Source: Deltaproteobacteria bacterium (lineage in GTDB: Bacteria > Desulfobacterota > Desulfobulbia > Desulfobulbales > Desulfobulbaceae). From it: a stretch of DNA of 64,000 bases. Shown in pieces: positions 25,780 to 33,156 of the stretch. Numbering within the stretch: position 1 is the first letter of the stretch; every line of letters begins with the position of its first letter. The stretch covers positions 1 through 64,000 of the forward strand of contig JAJRQC010000028.1 in the NCBI GenBank assembly GCA_024280455.1. Reading direction: 5' to 3'. Below the pieces are notes generated by a model that saw only the letters and a list, made by a program, of their open reading frames with translations, was not told where the DNA came from and made no database searches. Both the position numbers and the translations under genes were made by a program.

Positions 25780-26490
25780 ATGTGCCAGGTTATCTTTTGT
25801 GTTCGGGCAGTCATCTCTCCTCTGCTGGCGAATATCTACCTGCATTATGCCTTAGACCTTTGGGTAAACCAGTGGCGCAAGGGCGCTCATGGTGATGTGA
25901 TCATCATTCGTTATGCGGACGATTGGATCACGGGATTTCAGTACCAGAACGAAGCGACTCGCTTCCGGCAGGAATTGCAGGAGCGGCTGGCCAAATTTGG
26001 TTTGGAAATGCACAATGAGAAGACCCGTCTTCTGGAGTTTGGCAGGTTCGCGTCAGCCAACCGAGCCAAGCGTGGAGATGGAAAGCCGGAAACGTTCGAC
26101 TTTCTTGGTTTTACACACATCTGTGCGACGACCAGGAAGAACAACAGATTCACAGTACGGCGTAAGACCATCGCCAAACGTCTTCGGGCCAAGATAAAGG
26201 CAGTGCGGAAGGAGATCAAAAGACGTATGCACTTACCGGTTACCGCCCAAGGGAAATGGCTTCGTGCAGTAATCACAGGTCACCTGAACTACTATGCCGT
26301 GCCCGGTAACAGAAAGTCTGTCGATACCTTCCGGACGGAGGTGATGCGAAGCTGGTTTCGTGCGTTAAGACGCCGAAGTCAGAAAGGACGCAACCTGACC
26401 TGGGAACGTATGAAACGACTGGTAAGGACGTGGATACCCACCGCCAAAATAAAGCAACCATATCCGAGTCAGCGGCTACGCGTCATTTGA
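25780..26490 (+). pseudogene. ltrA: Truncated group II intron reverse transcriptase/maturase
   Basis: Only the C-terminal part of an LtrA-like protein remains. It starts inside the reverse transcriptase domain (ISPLLANIYLHYALDLWVNQ), includes the catalytic IIRYADDWI, the later thumb and domain X maturase blocks (FDFLGFTHIC, AVITGHLNYYAVPGN), and ends RLRVI. The missing first half (fingers and palm start, about 200 residues) and the absent intron 5' domains show a 5' truncation. Junction sequence upstream at about 25740–25805 is unrelated. A domain V-like RNA segment follows directly. Group IIC introns are known to insert at attC sites, which fits the attC-like half-site just upstream. Confidence 0.85.
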
Positions 26491-26500
26491 CCCGAGGTAG

Positions 26501-26534
26501 GAGCCGTATGAGGTAGTTCCTCACGTACGGATCT
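26501..26534 (+). ncRNA. Group II intron domain V
   Basis: A 34-nt hairpin beginning GAGCCGTATG and closing CACGTACGGATC, with an AGC triad at the 5' strand. This is the catalytic domain V of group II introns. It lies right after the maturase fragment, and a GC-rich dyad (GCGGGAGG…CCTACCGC, about 26537–26570) after it fits domain VI and the intron 3' end. Confidence 0.8.
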
Positions 26535-26619
26535 GTGCGGGAGGTGCCGGGCAACCGGTATCCCTACCGCGATACGAATATTTTGGTATTTTCCATACTT
26601 GGATGTTATCTCCTGTCTC

Positions 26620-26935
26620 ATGCCAAGACGATCCAGAATCATTGTGCCCACTGTTCCGCTCCATGTTATACAGTGCGGGAATAATCGGCAGGCTTGTTTT
26701 TATGCTGACGAAGATTATAGGTTCTATTTTGAGTGGCTGCAGGAATATGCCGATAGTTCAGGCTGTCTTGTTCATGCCTTTGTTTTGATGACAAATCATG
26801 TTCATCTTTTGTTCACTCCTGAAAGATCCGATAGGCTGGAAATCTTATGAAACGCCTTGGTCAGCGTTATGTTCAGTACGTCAACCGGAAATATTCCGGG
26901 GACATAATACCAATAAGTAGAACCAACTTTCCCAC
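26620..26935 (+). pseudogene. Broken REP-associated tyrosine transposase (Y1/IS200-like)
   Basis: The frame from 26620 reads PTVPLHVIQCGNNRQACFYADE, then the metal-binding HUH motif in HAFVLMTNHVHLLFTPE, typical of REP-associated tyrosine transposases that cut single-stranded palindromes. It stops at 26850, but the next frame continues the family (MKRLGQRYVQYVNRKY, 26847–26895) until it meets the 100-bp repeat. So there is a frameshift and then a truncation before the catalytic tyrosine region, and the element should be inactive. Confidence 0.8.
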
Positions 26936-27090
26936 AGGTTGCGTCCAAGATCTTCCACACAGTAGAAAGATCGAGAAAATCCGTCTCCTAATATTCCGGG
27001 GACATAATACCAATAAGTAGAACCAACTTTCCCACAGGTTGCGTCCAAGATCTTCCACACAGTAGAAAGATCGAGAAAATTCGTCTCCTG
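26891..27090. repeat. Two-copy tandem repeat of a 100-bp unit
   Basis: Copies 26891–26990 and 26991–27090 differ at only about two positions. Each starts ATATTCCGGGGACATAATAC, a motif of the kind often found beside REP-associated transposases. A weaker ATTGCGGGGACTTATTACCA match occurs near 28114. The near-identity implies a recent duplication. The rest of the gap to 27305 shows no gene. Confidence 0.95.
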
Positions 27091-27305
27091 GCATAGTGTT
27101 GCGAAAAGTGGAATTCCTGTGACAGTTCACCCTTTCTGTTCTCGTCTTGATGGGTTCAAGTGTACGAAAAATTAGTCAAAAGAAGTCGAATTTATTTTTT
27201 AAGATCGACCTCTTTTTTAAATTTCAGGATATTAATCAGTGGACAACGGTATAGGAGAGGGTTATCATCTGTCCATAAAAGTTATCTTCTAAAAGGTGGT
27301 GACGG

Positions 27306-27656
27306 GTGTCGAAACAGCGAGATCCTGGATTGGAAACGCTATTGGAACTTGATGGCGAAATATTTCCTATGGACAATGGGTTTTGGGTAAAATTTAAAGT
27401 CCATATTACTTCTGAAAATGTACATATCCCGCATGGCATCAGGTATTCACTTACATTGCATGATAAATTCAACCGAAGAGTCATCGGCTACGATAATGCA
27501 CATGGCATTAAGCCGCCCAAAAAGAAAAGATTTTCAGGCAACCGGAGAATCTGGGATCACAAACATCGGGAATCAAAGGTTTATCCCTATGAATTTGAAA
27601 GTGCCTTTCAGCTCATGGAAGATTTCTGGAACGATGTTAACAGCATCATGGAATAA
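27306..27656 (+). CDS. DUF6516 family putative toxin
   Basis: A 116-residue protein matching the DUF6516 type of toxin-like proteins: LLELDGEIFPMDNGFWVKF, HGIRYSLTLHDKFNRRVIGYDNAH, then RIWDHKHR and a YEFESAFQLMEDFWNDV end. The GTG start at 27306 has AGGTGG upstream. The following gene, 12 bp downstream, encodes a helix-turn-helix protein of the kind that pairs with this family, so a type II toxin–antitoxin module is likely. Mechanism is not established to my knowledge. It lies in the middle of the degraded mobile zone, and both genes look intact. Confidence 0.7.
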   Translation: MSKQRDPGLETLLELDGEIFPMDNGFWVKFKVHITSENVHIPHGIRYSLTLHDKFNRRVIGYDNAHGIKPPKKKRFSGNRRIWDHKHRESKVYPYEFESAFQLMEDFWNDVNSIME

Positions 27657-27668
27657 GGAGGTTCCGCA

Positions 27669-28052
27669 ATGGCAACCCGAGTAATGAAAATTGGAATCAT
27701 CTCAAAAGAAGCTTATATAAAAAGAACTCTGGCAATAGCTAAGGGTGAATACAAACCACGAAAAGATGAACCTAAAGTTTGGTTTGAGTCCACAAAATCA
27801 ATGGCGCAAATATTAAGTACTGAAAACCAGGAATTACTGCGCATTATTATCAATAATAAGCCCCATTCAATAACCGAACTTGAAGAAATAACAAAAAGAA
27901 AAAAATCAAACTTATCCCGTACCTTAAAAACTCTTGAAAAATACGGCATTGTAGAGCTGAACAAAATTAAAGGTAAAGTCATGCCCAAAGTAAAGGCAAC
28001 GGACTTCAGGGTGGAGTTCGGCCTCCATTACAGCTCGCCTGTGCCGCAATAA
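27669..28052 (+). CDS. MarR-like helix-turn-helix antitoxin/regulator
   Basis: A 127-residue DNA-binding protein with a winged helix-turn-helix (about residues 58–110: LLRIIINNKPHSITELEEIT, then KKSNLSRTLKTLEKYGIVEL). The N-terminal 50 residues are charged and probably bind the partner. AAGGAGG lies about six bases before ATG 27669. As the second gene of the pair with the DUF6516 protein, it should both neutralise the toxin and repress the operon; this is inferred from arrangement. The order toxin then antitoxin is the reverse of the classical layout but common for this family. Confidence 0.7.
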   Translation: MATRVMKIGIISKEAYIKRTLAIAKGEYKPRKDEPKVWFESTKSMAQILSTENQELLRIIINNKPHSITELEEITKRKKSNLSRTLKTLEKYGIVELNKIKGKVMPKVKATDFRVEFGLHYSSPVPQ

Positions 28053-28267
28053 AGCAAGAGGAATCATTGAAGCGCAGGAAACCTATCCAGATATGGAGAG
28101 GTGGTTCCGGTTCTGGAAACATTGCGGGGACTTATTACCATTTAAAGCGATCAAAACCCGGGAGACCGATTAATTTTATATACCATTGAGGGAACAGAAT
28201 TTTGCTTCCAGGTAAGGTTCAAGACGACTGCAACCCCATTGAATTATATAAAAAATTATATAAAAAG

Positions 28268-28396
28268 TCACCCTCCGGCCAGCTGGCGAATGCCGTCGGC
28301 GATAAACTGGATTGCAAGCGCAGCCAGGATAACTCCGAGCAGGCGGCGGAGGATATCGTCACTGGTGCGGCCAATGATCTGTCGGATATACTGTTG
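28268..28396 (-). pseudogene. C-terminal remnant of a MarC-family membrane protein
   Basis: Forty-two sense codons on the minus strand read YIRQIIGRTSDDILRRLLGV, then LAALAIQFIADGIRQLAGG before a stop, matching the end of MarC/NAAT-family integral membrane proteins. A stop at 28397–28399 closes the frame upstream and no further homology follows, so only the tail survives. It lies in a 434-bp gap (28053–28486) that otherwise holds a 12-bp direct repeat (AATTATATAAAA, about 28243–28267) and no gene. Confidence 0.6.
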
Positions 28397-28486
28397 TCAC
28401 ATGAATTTGTTCGGGAAGCAACAACCCCTGTACAAAATGGCGGACCGGAGTACAGGGGCGAAGTGAAGGCTGGCTGAGTCCGGTTG

Positions 28487-29869
28487 TTATTTGTTTTTTC
28501 GCCAGTTTGGGTGGGTAATACTGAATTTGTTTATCTTGTAGTTCAGGGCCCGCGGGCTGATGCCCAGTCGTTTGGCCGCATTTTTCTGGACCCACAGGCT
28601 TTCCTCAAGTGCGCGGAGGATAAGTTCTTTTTCATGGGTTTCCAAGGGCTCGACCTGGGTGGCGGCTGAACTGTGTCCGGGAGTGTGGTAATCCGGGATC
28701 TGAATGGAGTCGGTGGTTACCTGTTCATTGTCCTCAAGGATGACCGCTCGTTCTATGGTGTTGGCCAGCTGGCGGATGTTGCCCGGCCAGTGGTAACTTT
28801 TGATAATGGCGATGGAATCGTCGGTAAAACCGGTTATTTTTTTCTTGAGAGCGACACTGGATTTATCCAGCAGCCGCATGGCAAGCGGTTCGATACAGAG
28901 GGCACGTTCCTTGAGAGCAGGAAGCTTGATGGGCAGGACATTGATCCGGTAAAAGAGATCTTCGCGGAATTTACCGTCCCTGATCTGCTGCGAGAGGTCC
29001 TTGTTGGTGGCGGCGATAACCCGGACGTCAACCTTGATGGTGTTGTTGCCGCCCACCCGTTCAAAGGATTTTTCTTCAAGGACTCTCAGGAGCTTGGTCT
29101 GGATCTCCAGGGAAATCTCGCCGATTTCATCGAGAAAGATGGTGCCGCCGTTGGCCTGTTCAAAGCGTCCGATCCGCTGTTTGTCGGCCCCGGTAAAGGA
29201 CCCTTTTTCATGACCGAACAGTTCACTCTCCAGCAGGGCCTCCGGGATATTTGCACAGTTGATCTTGATAAAGGGTTTATTCTGACGGGGTGAATTGTGA
29301 TGGATGGATCCGGAAAGAAAGCTTTTGCCGGTTCCGGTGTCACCGGTGAGCAGGATGGTTGAATCGGTACCGGCAAACCTTCTCAGGCTGGTCATGACCT
29401 TTTTAAACGAGGAGCTTTCGGCAATAATGGAATCAAAATCGTAAATGATATCCTGTTTGCGGCGTAAGTAATCAATCTCATTGAGCAGCTCTCTCTGCTT
29501 GAGGGCCTTCTGCACAACGAGCTGAATTCTGGTGGGAGAGAAAGGCTGGGCAATGAAATCATAGGCGCCAAGTTTAATCGCCTGCACAATGAGTTCGGCT
29601 TTTTCCGATTTACTGGTGATAATAATCGGAGTATACGGCGTCTGGCTGTGGGTTTGTTCAAGCAAATTAAAGGTGGAAGAGTTGTTTGGCTTGACGTTCA
29701 TGAAAATAACGTCATACTGTTTTTTATTCATCTCCCGTTGAAACGATTTCGGGTCGTTGTGAAAAATGATATCCGAGGACTCCGCCAGGGCTTCGTTTAT
29801 ATTATGTTTGCTGTCGGGAAGCCATTCGTAGGCCAGAACAGAAAGTTTTGTATCTTTCATAGGGTCCAT
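28487..29869 (-). CDS. Sigma-54-dependent regulator with a degenerate receiver domain
   Basis: A roughly 460-residue activator: receiver-like domain (about 1–120), AAA+ sigma-54 activation domain and a Fis-type helix-turn-helix (KNAAKRLGISPRALNYKINK). The AAA+ part has Walker A GDTGTGKS, the contact loop GSFTGA and Walker B IFLDEIGE. The receiver has lost its acidic pocket: VLAYEWLPDS stands where two aspartates are expected, VIFMNVKPN has Asn for the phosphoacceptor Asp, and FIAQPF has Gln for the conserved Lys. It therefore cannot use the normal Asp-phosphate switch. Start codon choice (29869, 29860 or further upstream) is uncertain, as no clear ribosome-binding site is visible. Confidence 0.88.
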   Translation of the reverse strand: MDPMKDTKLSVLAYEWLPDSKHNINEALAESSDIIFHNDPKSFQREMNKKQYDVIFMNVKPNNSSTFNLLEQTHSQTPYTPIIITSKSEKAELIVQAIKLGAYDFIAQPFSPTRIQLVVQKALKQRELLNEIDYLRRKQDIIYDFDSIIAESSSFKKVMTSLRRFAGTDSTILLTGDTGTGKSFLSGSIHHNSPRQNKPFIKINCANIPEALLESELFGHEKGSFTGADKQRIGRFEQANGGTIFLDEIGEISLEIQTKLLRVLEEKSFERVGGNNTIKVDVRVIAATNKDLSQQIRDGKFREDLFYRINVLPIKLPALKERALCIEPLAMRLLDKSSVALKKKITGFTDDSIAIIKSYHWPGNIRQLANTIERAVILEDNEQVTTDSIQIPDYHTPGHSSAATQVEPLETHEKELILRALEESLWVQKNAAKRLGISPRALNYKINKFSITHPNWRKNK

Positions 29870-30026
29870 GTAAGTGTTTTGTTTCGAATTCGTTACCTCA
29901 ATGCCTTTTTTGTAATTATATGTGTTTTTTTGAAGAATGCAAAGTGATATCATCTTTTAGTGCGATTAATTTTACGGAAAGTTGGAAATTCTTCTTTCTT
30001 TTTATAAAATAGAATGAAAAACCAAT

Positions 30027-30488
30027 ATGTTGGATGGCCACGGTATAGATACGGAAATAATGAAACTGGCACTTTCCGAGGCACGAAATGCGGCGGATCT
30101 GGGTGAAGTCCCTGTTGGTGCTGTACTGGTGCTGGATGGTGAGATTATTGCCAGGGCCGGCAATAATCTGATTGCGGCCGGTGATCCGGTGGGCCATGCG
30201 GAAATTAGAGCGCTTCGCAAGGGCGCCCGACAGCTCGGGAACTACCGGCTGCCTGGAACTACTCTGTATGTAACCCTTGAACCCTGTCCCATGTGCGCGT
30301 CTGCCATGATTCATGCCCGGATAGCACGGCTTGTGTTCGGGGCAACCGACCCAAAAGGAGGAGGAGTGGTATCTCAGTATAAGATAGGGCAGGATGGCAG
30401 ACTCAATCATGGTTTTGCGGTCAGCGGTGGAATATTGGCCGAAAAATGCAGCCTCATTCTGAAAGAATTTTTTCAAAAGCGAAGGTAA
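30027..30488 (+). CDS. tadA: tRNA-specific adenosine deaminase TadA
   Basis: Deaminates A34 to inosine in tRNA-Arg(ACG). The 153-residue cytidine-deaminase-fold protein has the zinc site GHAEIRALRKG (His and catalytic Glu) and EPCPMCASAMIHARI (two Cys). It also has EVPVGAVLVLDGEIIA and LVFGATDPKGGGV, both typical. An ATG at 30060 is an alternative start; it would remove 11 residues before the conserved core. It stands just before tRNA-Ser, ffs and dnaX, a well-conserved order. Confidence 0.95.
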   Translation: MLDGHGIDTEIMKLALSEARNAADLGEVPVGAVLVLDGEIIARAGNNLIAAGDPVGHAEIRALRKGARQLGNYRLPGTTLYVTLEPCPMCASAMIHARIARLVFGATDPKGGGVVSQYKIGQDGRLNHGFAVSGGILAEKCSLILKEFFQKRR

Positions 30489-30501
30489 AGGTATTTTTCT
30501 G

Positions 30502-30530
30502 TTGTCAAAATGCGCAACACCGTTTAGATA
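30502..30530 (+). promoter_or_regulatory. Probable promoter for tRNA-Ser and SRP RNA
   Basis: TTGTCA (30502–30507), a 17-bp spacer and TAGATA (30525–30530), ending about 57 bp before tRNA-Ser. Confidence 0.5.
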
Positions 30531-30586
30531 GTGGGCCTGAGAAATAGGTAGTGCAGAACTACCTGCCTTCTGTCCTCATATATTTC

Positions 30587-30672
30587 GGAGAGGTGACCGA
30601 GTGGCTTAAGGTGCACGCCTGGAACGCGTGTGTACGCAAGTACCGTGAGTTCGAATCTCACCCTCTCCGCCA
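30587..30672 (+). tRNA. tRNA-Ser(GGA)
   Basis: An 86-nt cloverleaf with encoded CCA. The acceptor arm GGAGAGG pairs with CCTCTCC. The anticodon arm CACGC-CTGGAAC-GCGTG gives anticodon GGA, which reads UCC and UCU. A long variable arm follows (TGTACGCAAGTACC), as expected for class II serine tRNA, then GTTCGAATC. The SRP RNA gene starts 16 bp downstream. Confidence 0.97.
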
Positions 30673-30688
30673 GTTAGGATTCAAGTGT

Positions 30689-30790
30689 GATAGCCGGGTC
30701 CTGCGCAACAGGGAATCGCAAACTCCGTCAGATCCGGGAGGAAGCAGCGGTAGCGAACCTCCCAGTGTGCTGCAGGGTTGCCCGGCTATC
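30689..30790 (+). ncRNA. ffs: Signal recognition particle 4.5S RNA
   Basis: A 102-nt hairpin RNA. The ends GATAGCCGGG and CCCGGCTATC pair. The apical part contains GGGAGGAAGCAGCGGTAG, the Ffh-binding domain IV with its tetraloop. A T7 run at 30791–30797 provides termination. The RNA binds Ffh to form the particle that targets nascent membrane proteins. Exact ends are set from the closing stem. Confidence 0.95.
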
Positions 30791-30895
30791 TTTTTTTACA
30801 CTTTTCGATATCCATTTTTTTCTGTATAGTTTCCTTCAGGTACTTCCCGGCTTGTACGTGCACCCATTAATCACAACCTCGGAAACACAAATTTC

Positions 30896-32767
30896 TTGTC
30901 CTATCTTGTCTTAGCCAGAAAATCCAGGCCACAGAGTTTTGCAGAAGTCGTAGGGCAGCAGACCGTTGTCCGCACTCTGCAAAATGCACTGACCCAGAAT
31001 CGTGTCCCCCACGGCCTGATCTTCAGCGGGATCCGCGGTACCGGCAAGACGACCCTGGCCAGAATCATGGCCAAGGCCCTGAACTGTGAACAGGGGCCGA
31101 CCCCGAACCCGTGCGGTACCTGCAGATCCTGTCTTGAGATTGCCGCCGGTAATAGCGTCGATCTGCACGAGATCGACGGCGCTTCCAATCGGGGCATTCA
31201 GGAAATCCGCGACCTGAAAGAAAAAATCCGCTTTATGCCCACCAGTGCACGCTTTAAAATCATCATCATTGATGAAGTGCACATGTTAACCACCGAGGCA
31301 TTCAACGCCCTGCTCAAAACCCTGGAAGAGCCGCCCGAGCATGTCTACTTCATGTTTGCCACCACTGAGCTGCACAAGGTGCCGGTGACGATACTGTCCC
31401 GTTGTCAGCGCTATGAACTGCAAAGGGTAGGGCACCGGGATCTGGCCGCCCATTTTACCCGCCTGGCTGGCTCGGAAGGGGTTACTGTTGAACCTGCGGC
31501 CATAGACCTCATTGTTCGTGAGGCATCCGGCAGTGTTCGTGACGGACTCAGTCTGCTTGACCAGGTCTTTTCGTATTGCGGCGAAGAGGTCAAGGCGGAT
31601 GAGGTGGCTGAGGTCCTGGGACTGGTAAGTCATCAGGTTATCGGAGATCTGAGCATGGCCCTGCTTGCCGGGGATATTGCCCAAGCCATGGAGCTGCTGG
31701 TCCAGGTCTATGCCTACGGAATGAACATCAAGCGGTTCAGCAACGAACTGCTCTCCTGGTTTCGCAGCCTGATTCTCTGCAGCCTGAGCAAAAATCCTGA
31801 AAAATATTTGGATCTGCCGGAAGAGGATCTGACCAGACTCTCTGCAATCGCATCCGAGTACACGCTGCAGACGCTCTCAAGTATGTTTAAGGTGCTGCTG
31901 GATGGGTTGGAAAAGGCAAATTATTCCTCCCAGCCTCGGTTGGCTGTTGAAATGGCCTTTATCGAGGCGGTTCAGGTCGGCGATGTGCAGCCGGTAACCG
32001 AACTGTTGAGTCGTCTTGACGATGTACTTGAAGGAGTTCCGCTGTCTGAACTTGTCCAGGCACCGGCTGGATCGGCGGAAAAAAAAACAGCTGCGCCCGC
32101 CCCGGCCCAGGAGATTCCTGCTCAACAGCAACCGGTTAGAGAAGCGGTACTGCAAGAGGAGCCTTCGGCTCCCGCAGCAGCTCCGGTGACAATACCTGAG
32201 CCTCCGCCTGCCCCGATTGAGCAGGCTCCGGGAAAAGAAGAACAGCCGACTCTTCAACAGCAGCCACCCGTGCCGGAGGTGGATTCCGGCGAACAATCCC
32301 CTGCTGCGCCGACTGCCGAGCAGCGGAATATTCGGCAGCACTGGCCTGAATTCATAGAGTATGTCCGTGATCGCAAGCCCTGGATGGCTGCTGCCCTGCA
32401 GAGATCGTCAGCCGTCGAACTCGAGGGCGAACAACTGGTTATCCAATACGAGGATTCTATTGACTGTAACCTGCTGAAGAACCGGGAACATATTACGCCG
32501 TTGACCGAATTCGCCCTTGATTTTTTCCAGCAGACCTTTACCATTGCCTTTCAGGTCCCGGAGACCGGTTCCTGCGAGGTGGATCCGAACGGGGCCGTCA
32601 GTCCAAAGGAAGAACGTAAGGCCCTGGCCCGCGACCCTCTGGTGTTGACGGCTCTAGAGGTATTTAACGGGCAGGTCGGAGATATTCGGGTTGGGCCGCG
32701 TTTTCGTACAGCCCTGGAAACCGAGTCCGTTGATACGGATACCGATGCTTCCAAACCGGAAACCTGA
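30896..32767 (+). CDS. dnaX: DNA polymerase III subunits gamma/tau
   Basis: The clamp-loader ATPase. The 623-residue product has the N-terminal AAA+ domain with SGIRGTGKTTLARIMAKALN (Walker A), the zinc site CEQGPTPNPCGTCRSC, IIIDEVHMLT and sensor SRCQRYEL. The clamp-loader collar (about 245–365) follows, then a Pro/Ala/Glu-rich linker and a tau-specific C-terminal domain. The start is a TTG at 30896; no better start is in frame. At 32079–32087, where the linker begins (about codon 395), there is an A9 run. Slippage there would give a short gamma form, because both alternative frames meet stops later. ybaB and recR follow. Confidence 0.95.
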   Translation: MSYLVLARKSRPQSFAEVVGQQTVVRTLQNALTQNRVPHGLIFSGIRGTGKTTLARIMAKALNCEQGPTPNPCGTCRSCLEIAAGNSVDLHEIDGASNRGIQEIRDLKEKIRFMPTSARFKIIIIDEVHMLTTEAFNALLKTLEEPPEHVYFMFATTELHKVPVTILSRCQRYELQRVGHRDLAAHFTRLAGSEGVTVEPAAIDLIVREASGSVRDGLSLLDQVFSYCGEEVKADEVAEVLGLVSHQVIGDLSMALLAGDIAQAMELLVQVYAYGMNIKRFSNELLSWFRSLILCSLSKNPEKYLDLPEEDLTRLSAIASEYTLQTLSSMFKVLLDGLEKANYSSQPRLAVEMAFIEAVQVGDVQPVTELLSRLDDVLEGVPLSELVQAPAGSAEKKTAAPAPAQEIPAQQQPVREAVLQEEPSAPAAAPVTIPEPPPAPIEQAPGKEEQPTLQQQPPVPEVDSGEQSPAAPTAEQRNIRQHWPEFIEYVRDRKPWMAAALQRSSAVELEGEQLVIQYEDSIDCNLLKNREHITPLTEFALDFFQQTFTIAFQVPETGSCEVDPNGAVSPKEERKALARDPLVLTALEVFNGQVGDIRVGPRFRTALETESVDTDTDASKPET

Positions 32768-32773
32768 AATTTA

Positions 32774-32822
32774 GAACTTCAAACTCAAAACTCAGAACTC
32801 GAAACTCAGAACTCAAAACTCC
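32774..32822 (+). repeat. 7-bp tandem repeat array (RAACTCA)7
   Basis: Seven heptamers in register: GAACTTC, AAACTCA, AAACTCA, GAACTCG, AAACTCA, GAACTCA, AAACTCC. It fills the gap between dnaX and ybaB. A normal ribosome-binding site (AAGGAG, 32829–32834) separates it from the ybaB start. Confidence 0.92.
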
Positions 32823-32842
32823 GAAAACAAGGAGAAGCGCAC

Positions 32843-33151
32843 ATGAATATGGGCAACTTGATGAAACAGGCCCAGCAGTTCCAGGAAAAACTCGGCACAA
32901 TCCAGGAGGAGCTGGCCACTAAAATGGTCACCGGCACTGCAGGTGGGGGCATGGTGACGGCAACGGTCAGCGGTAGTAGTGAATTAGTTGGAATTGCAAT
33001 AGAGAAGGATGTCATTAATCCTGAAGAAGCACAGATGCTGCAGGACCTTATCGTTGCCGCAGTCAATGACGGTCTGCGCAAGGCAAAGGAACTCAGTCAG
33101 CAAGAGATGGGGAAACTGACCGGCGGACTCAATCTACCGGGCATGTTTTAG
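32843..33151 (+). CDS. ybaB: YbaB/EbfC nucleoid-associated protein
   Basis: A 102-residue DNA-binding protein of the YbaB/EbfC family, which forms tweezer-like dimers on DNA. Visible features are the N-terminal helix MGNLMKQAQQFQEKLGTIQEEL, the core TAGGGMVTATVSGSSELVGIAI, and the C-terminal helix INPEEAQMLQDLIVAAVNDGLRKAKEL. Position between dnaX and recR is the standard one. The start has AAGGAG eight bases upstream. Confidence 0.95.
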   Translation: MNMGNLMKQAQQFQEKLGTIQEELATKMVTGTAGGGMVTATVSGSSELVGIAIEKDVINPEEAQMLQDLIVAAVNDGLRKAKELSQQEMGKLTGGLNLPGMF

Positions 33152-33156
33152 CCGTG

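Noticed and set aside
26891-27090. CRISPR array
   Set aside because: There are only two back-to-back 100-bp copies with no spacers; this is a tandem duplication. The 7-bp arrays also lack spacers.
28202-28477. Plus-strand 91-residue gene
   Set aside because: The opposite strand in the same place carries clear MarC-type membrane sequence, so this frame is a shadow of that remnant.
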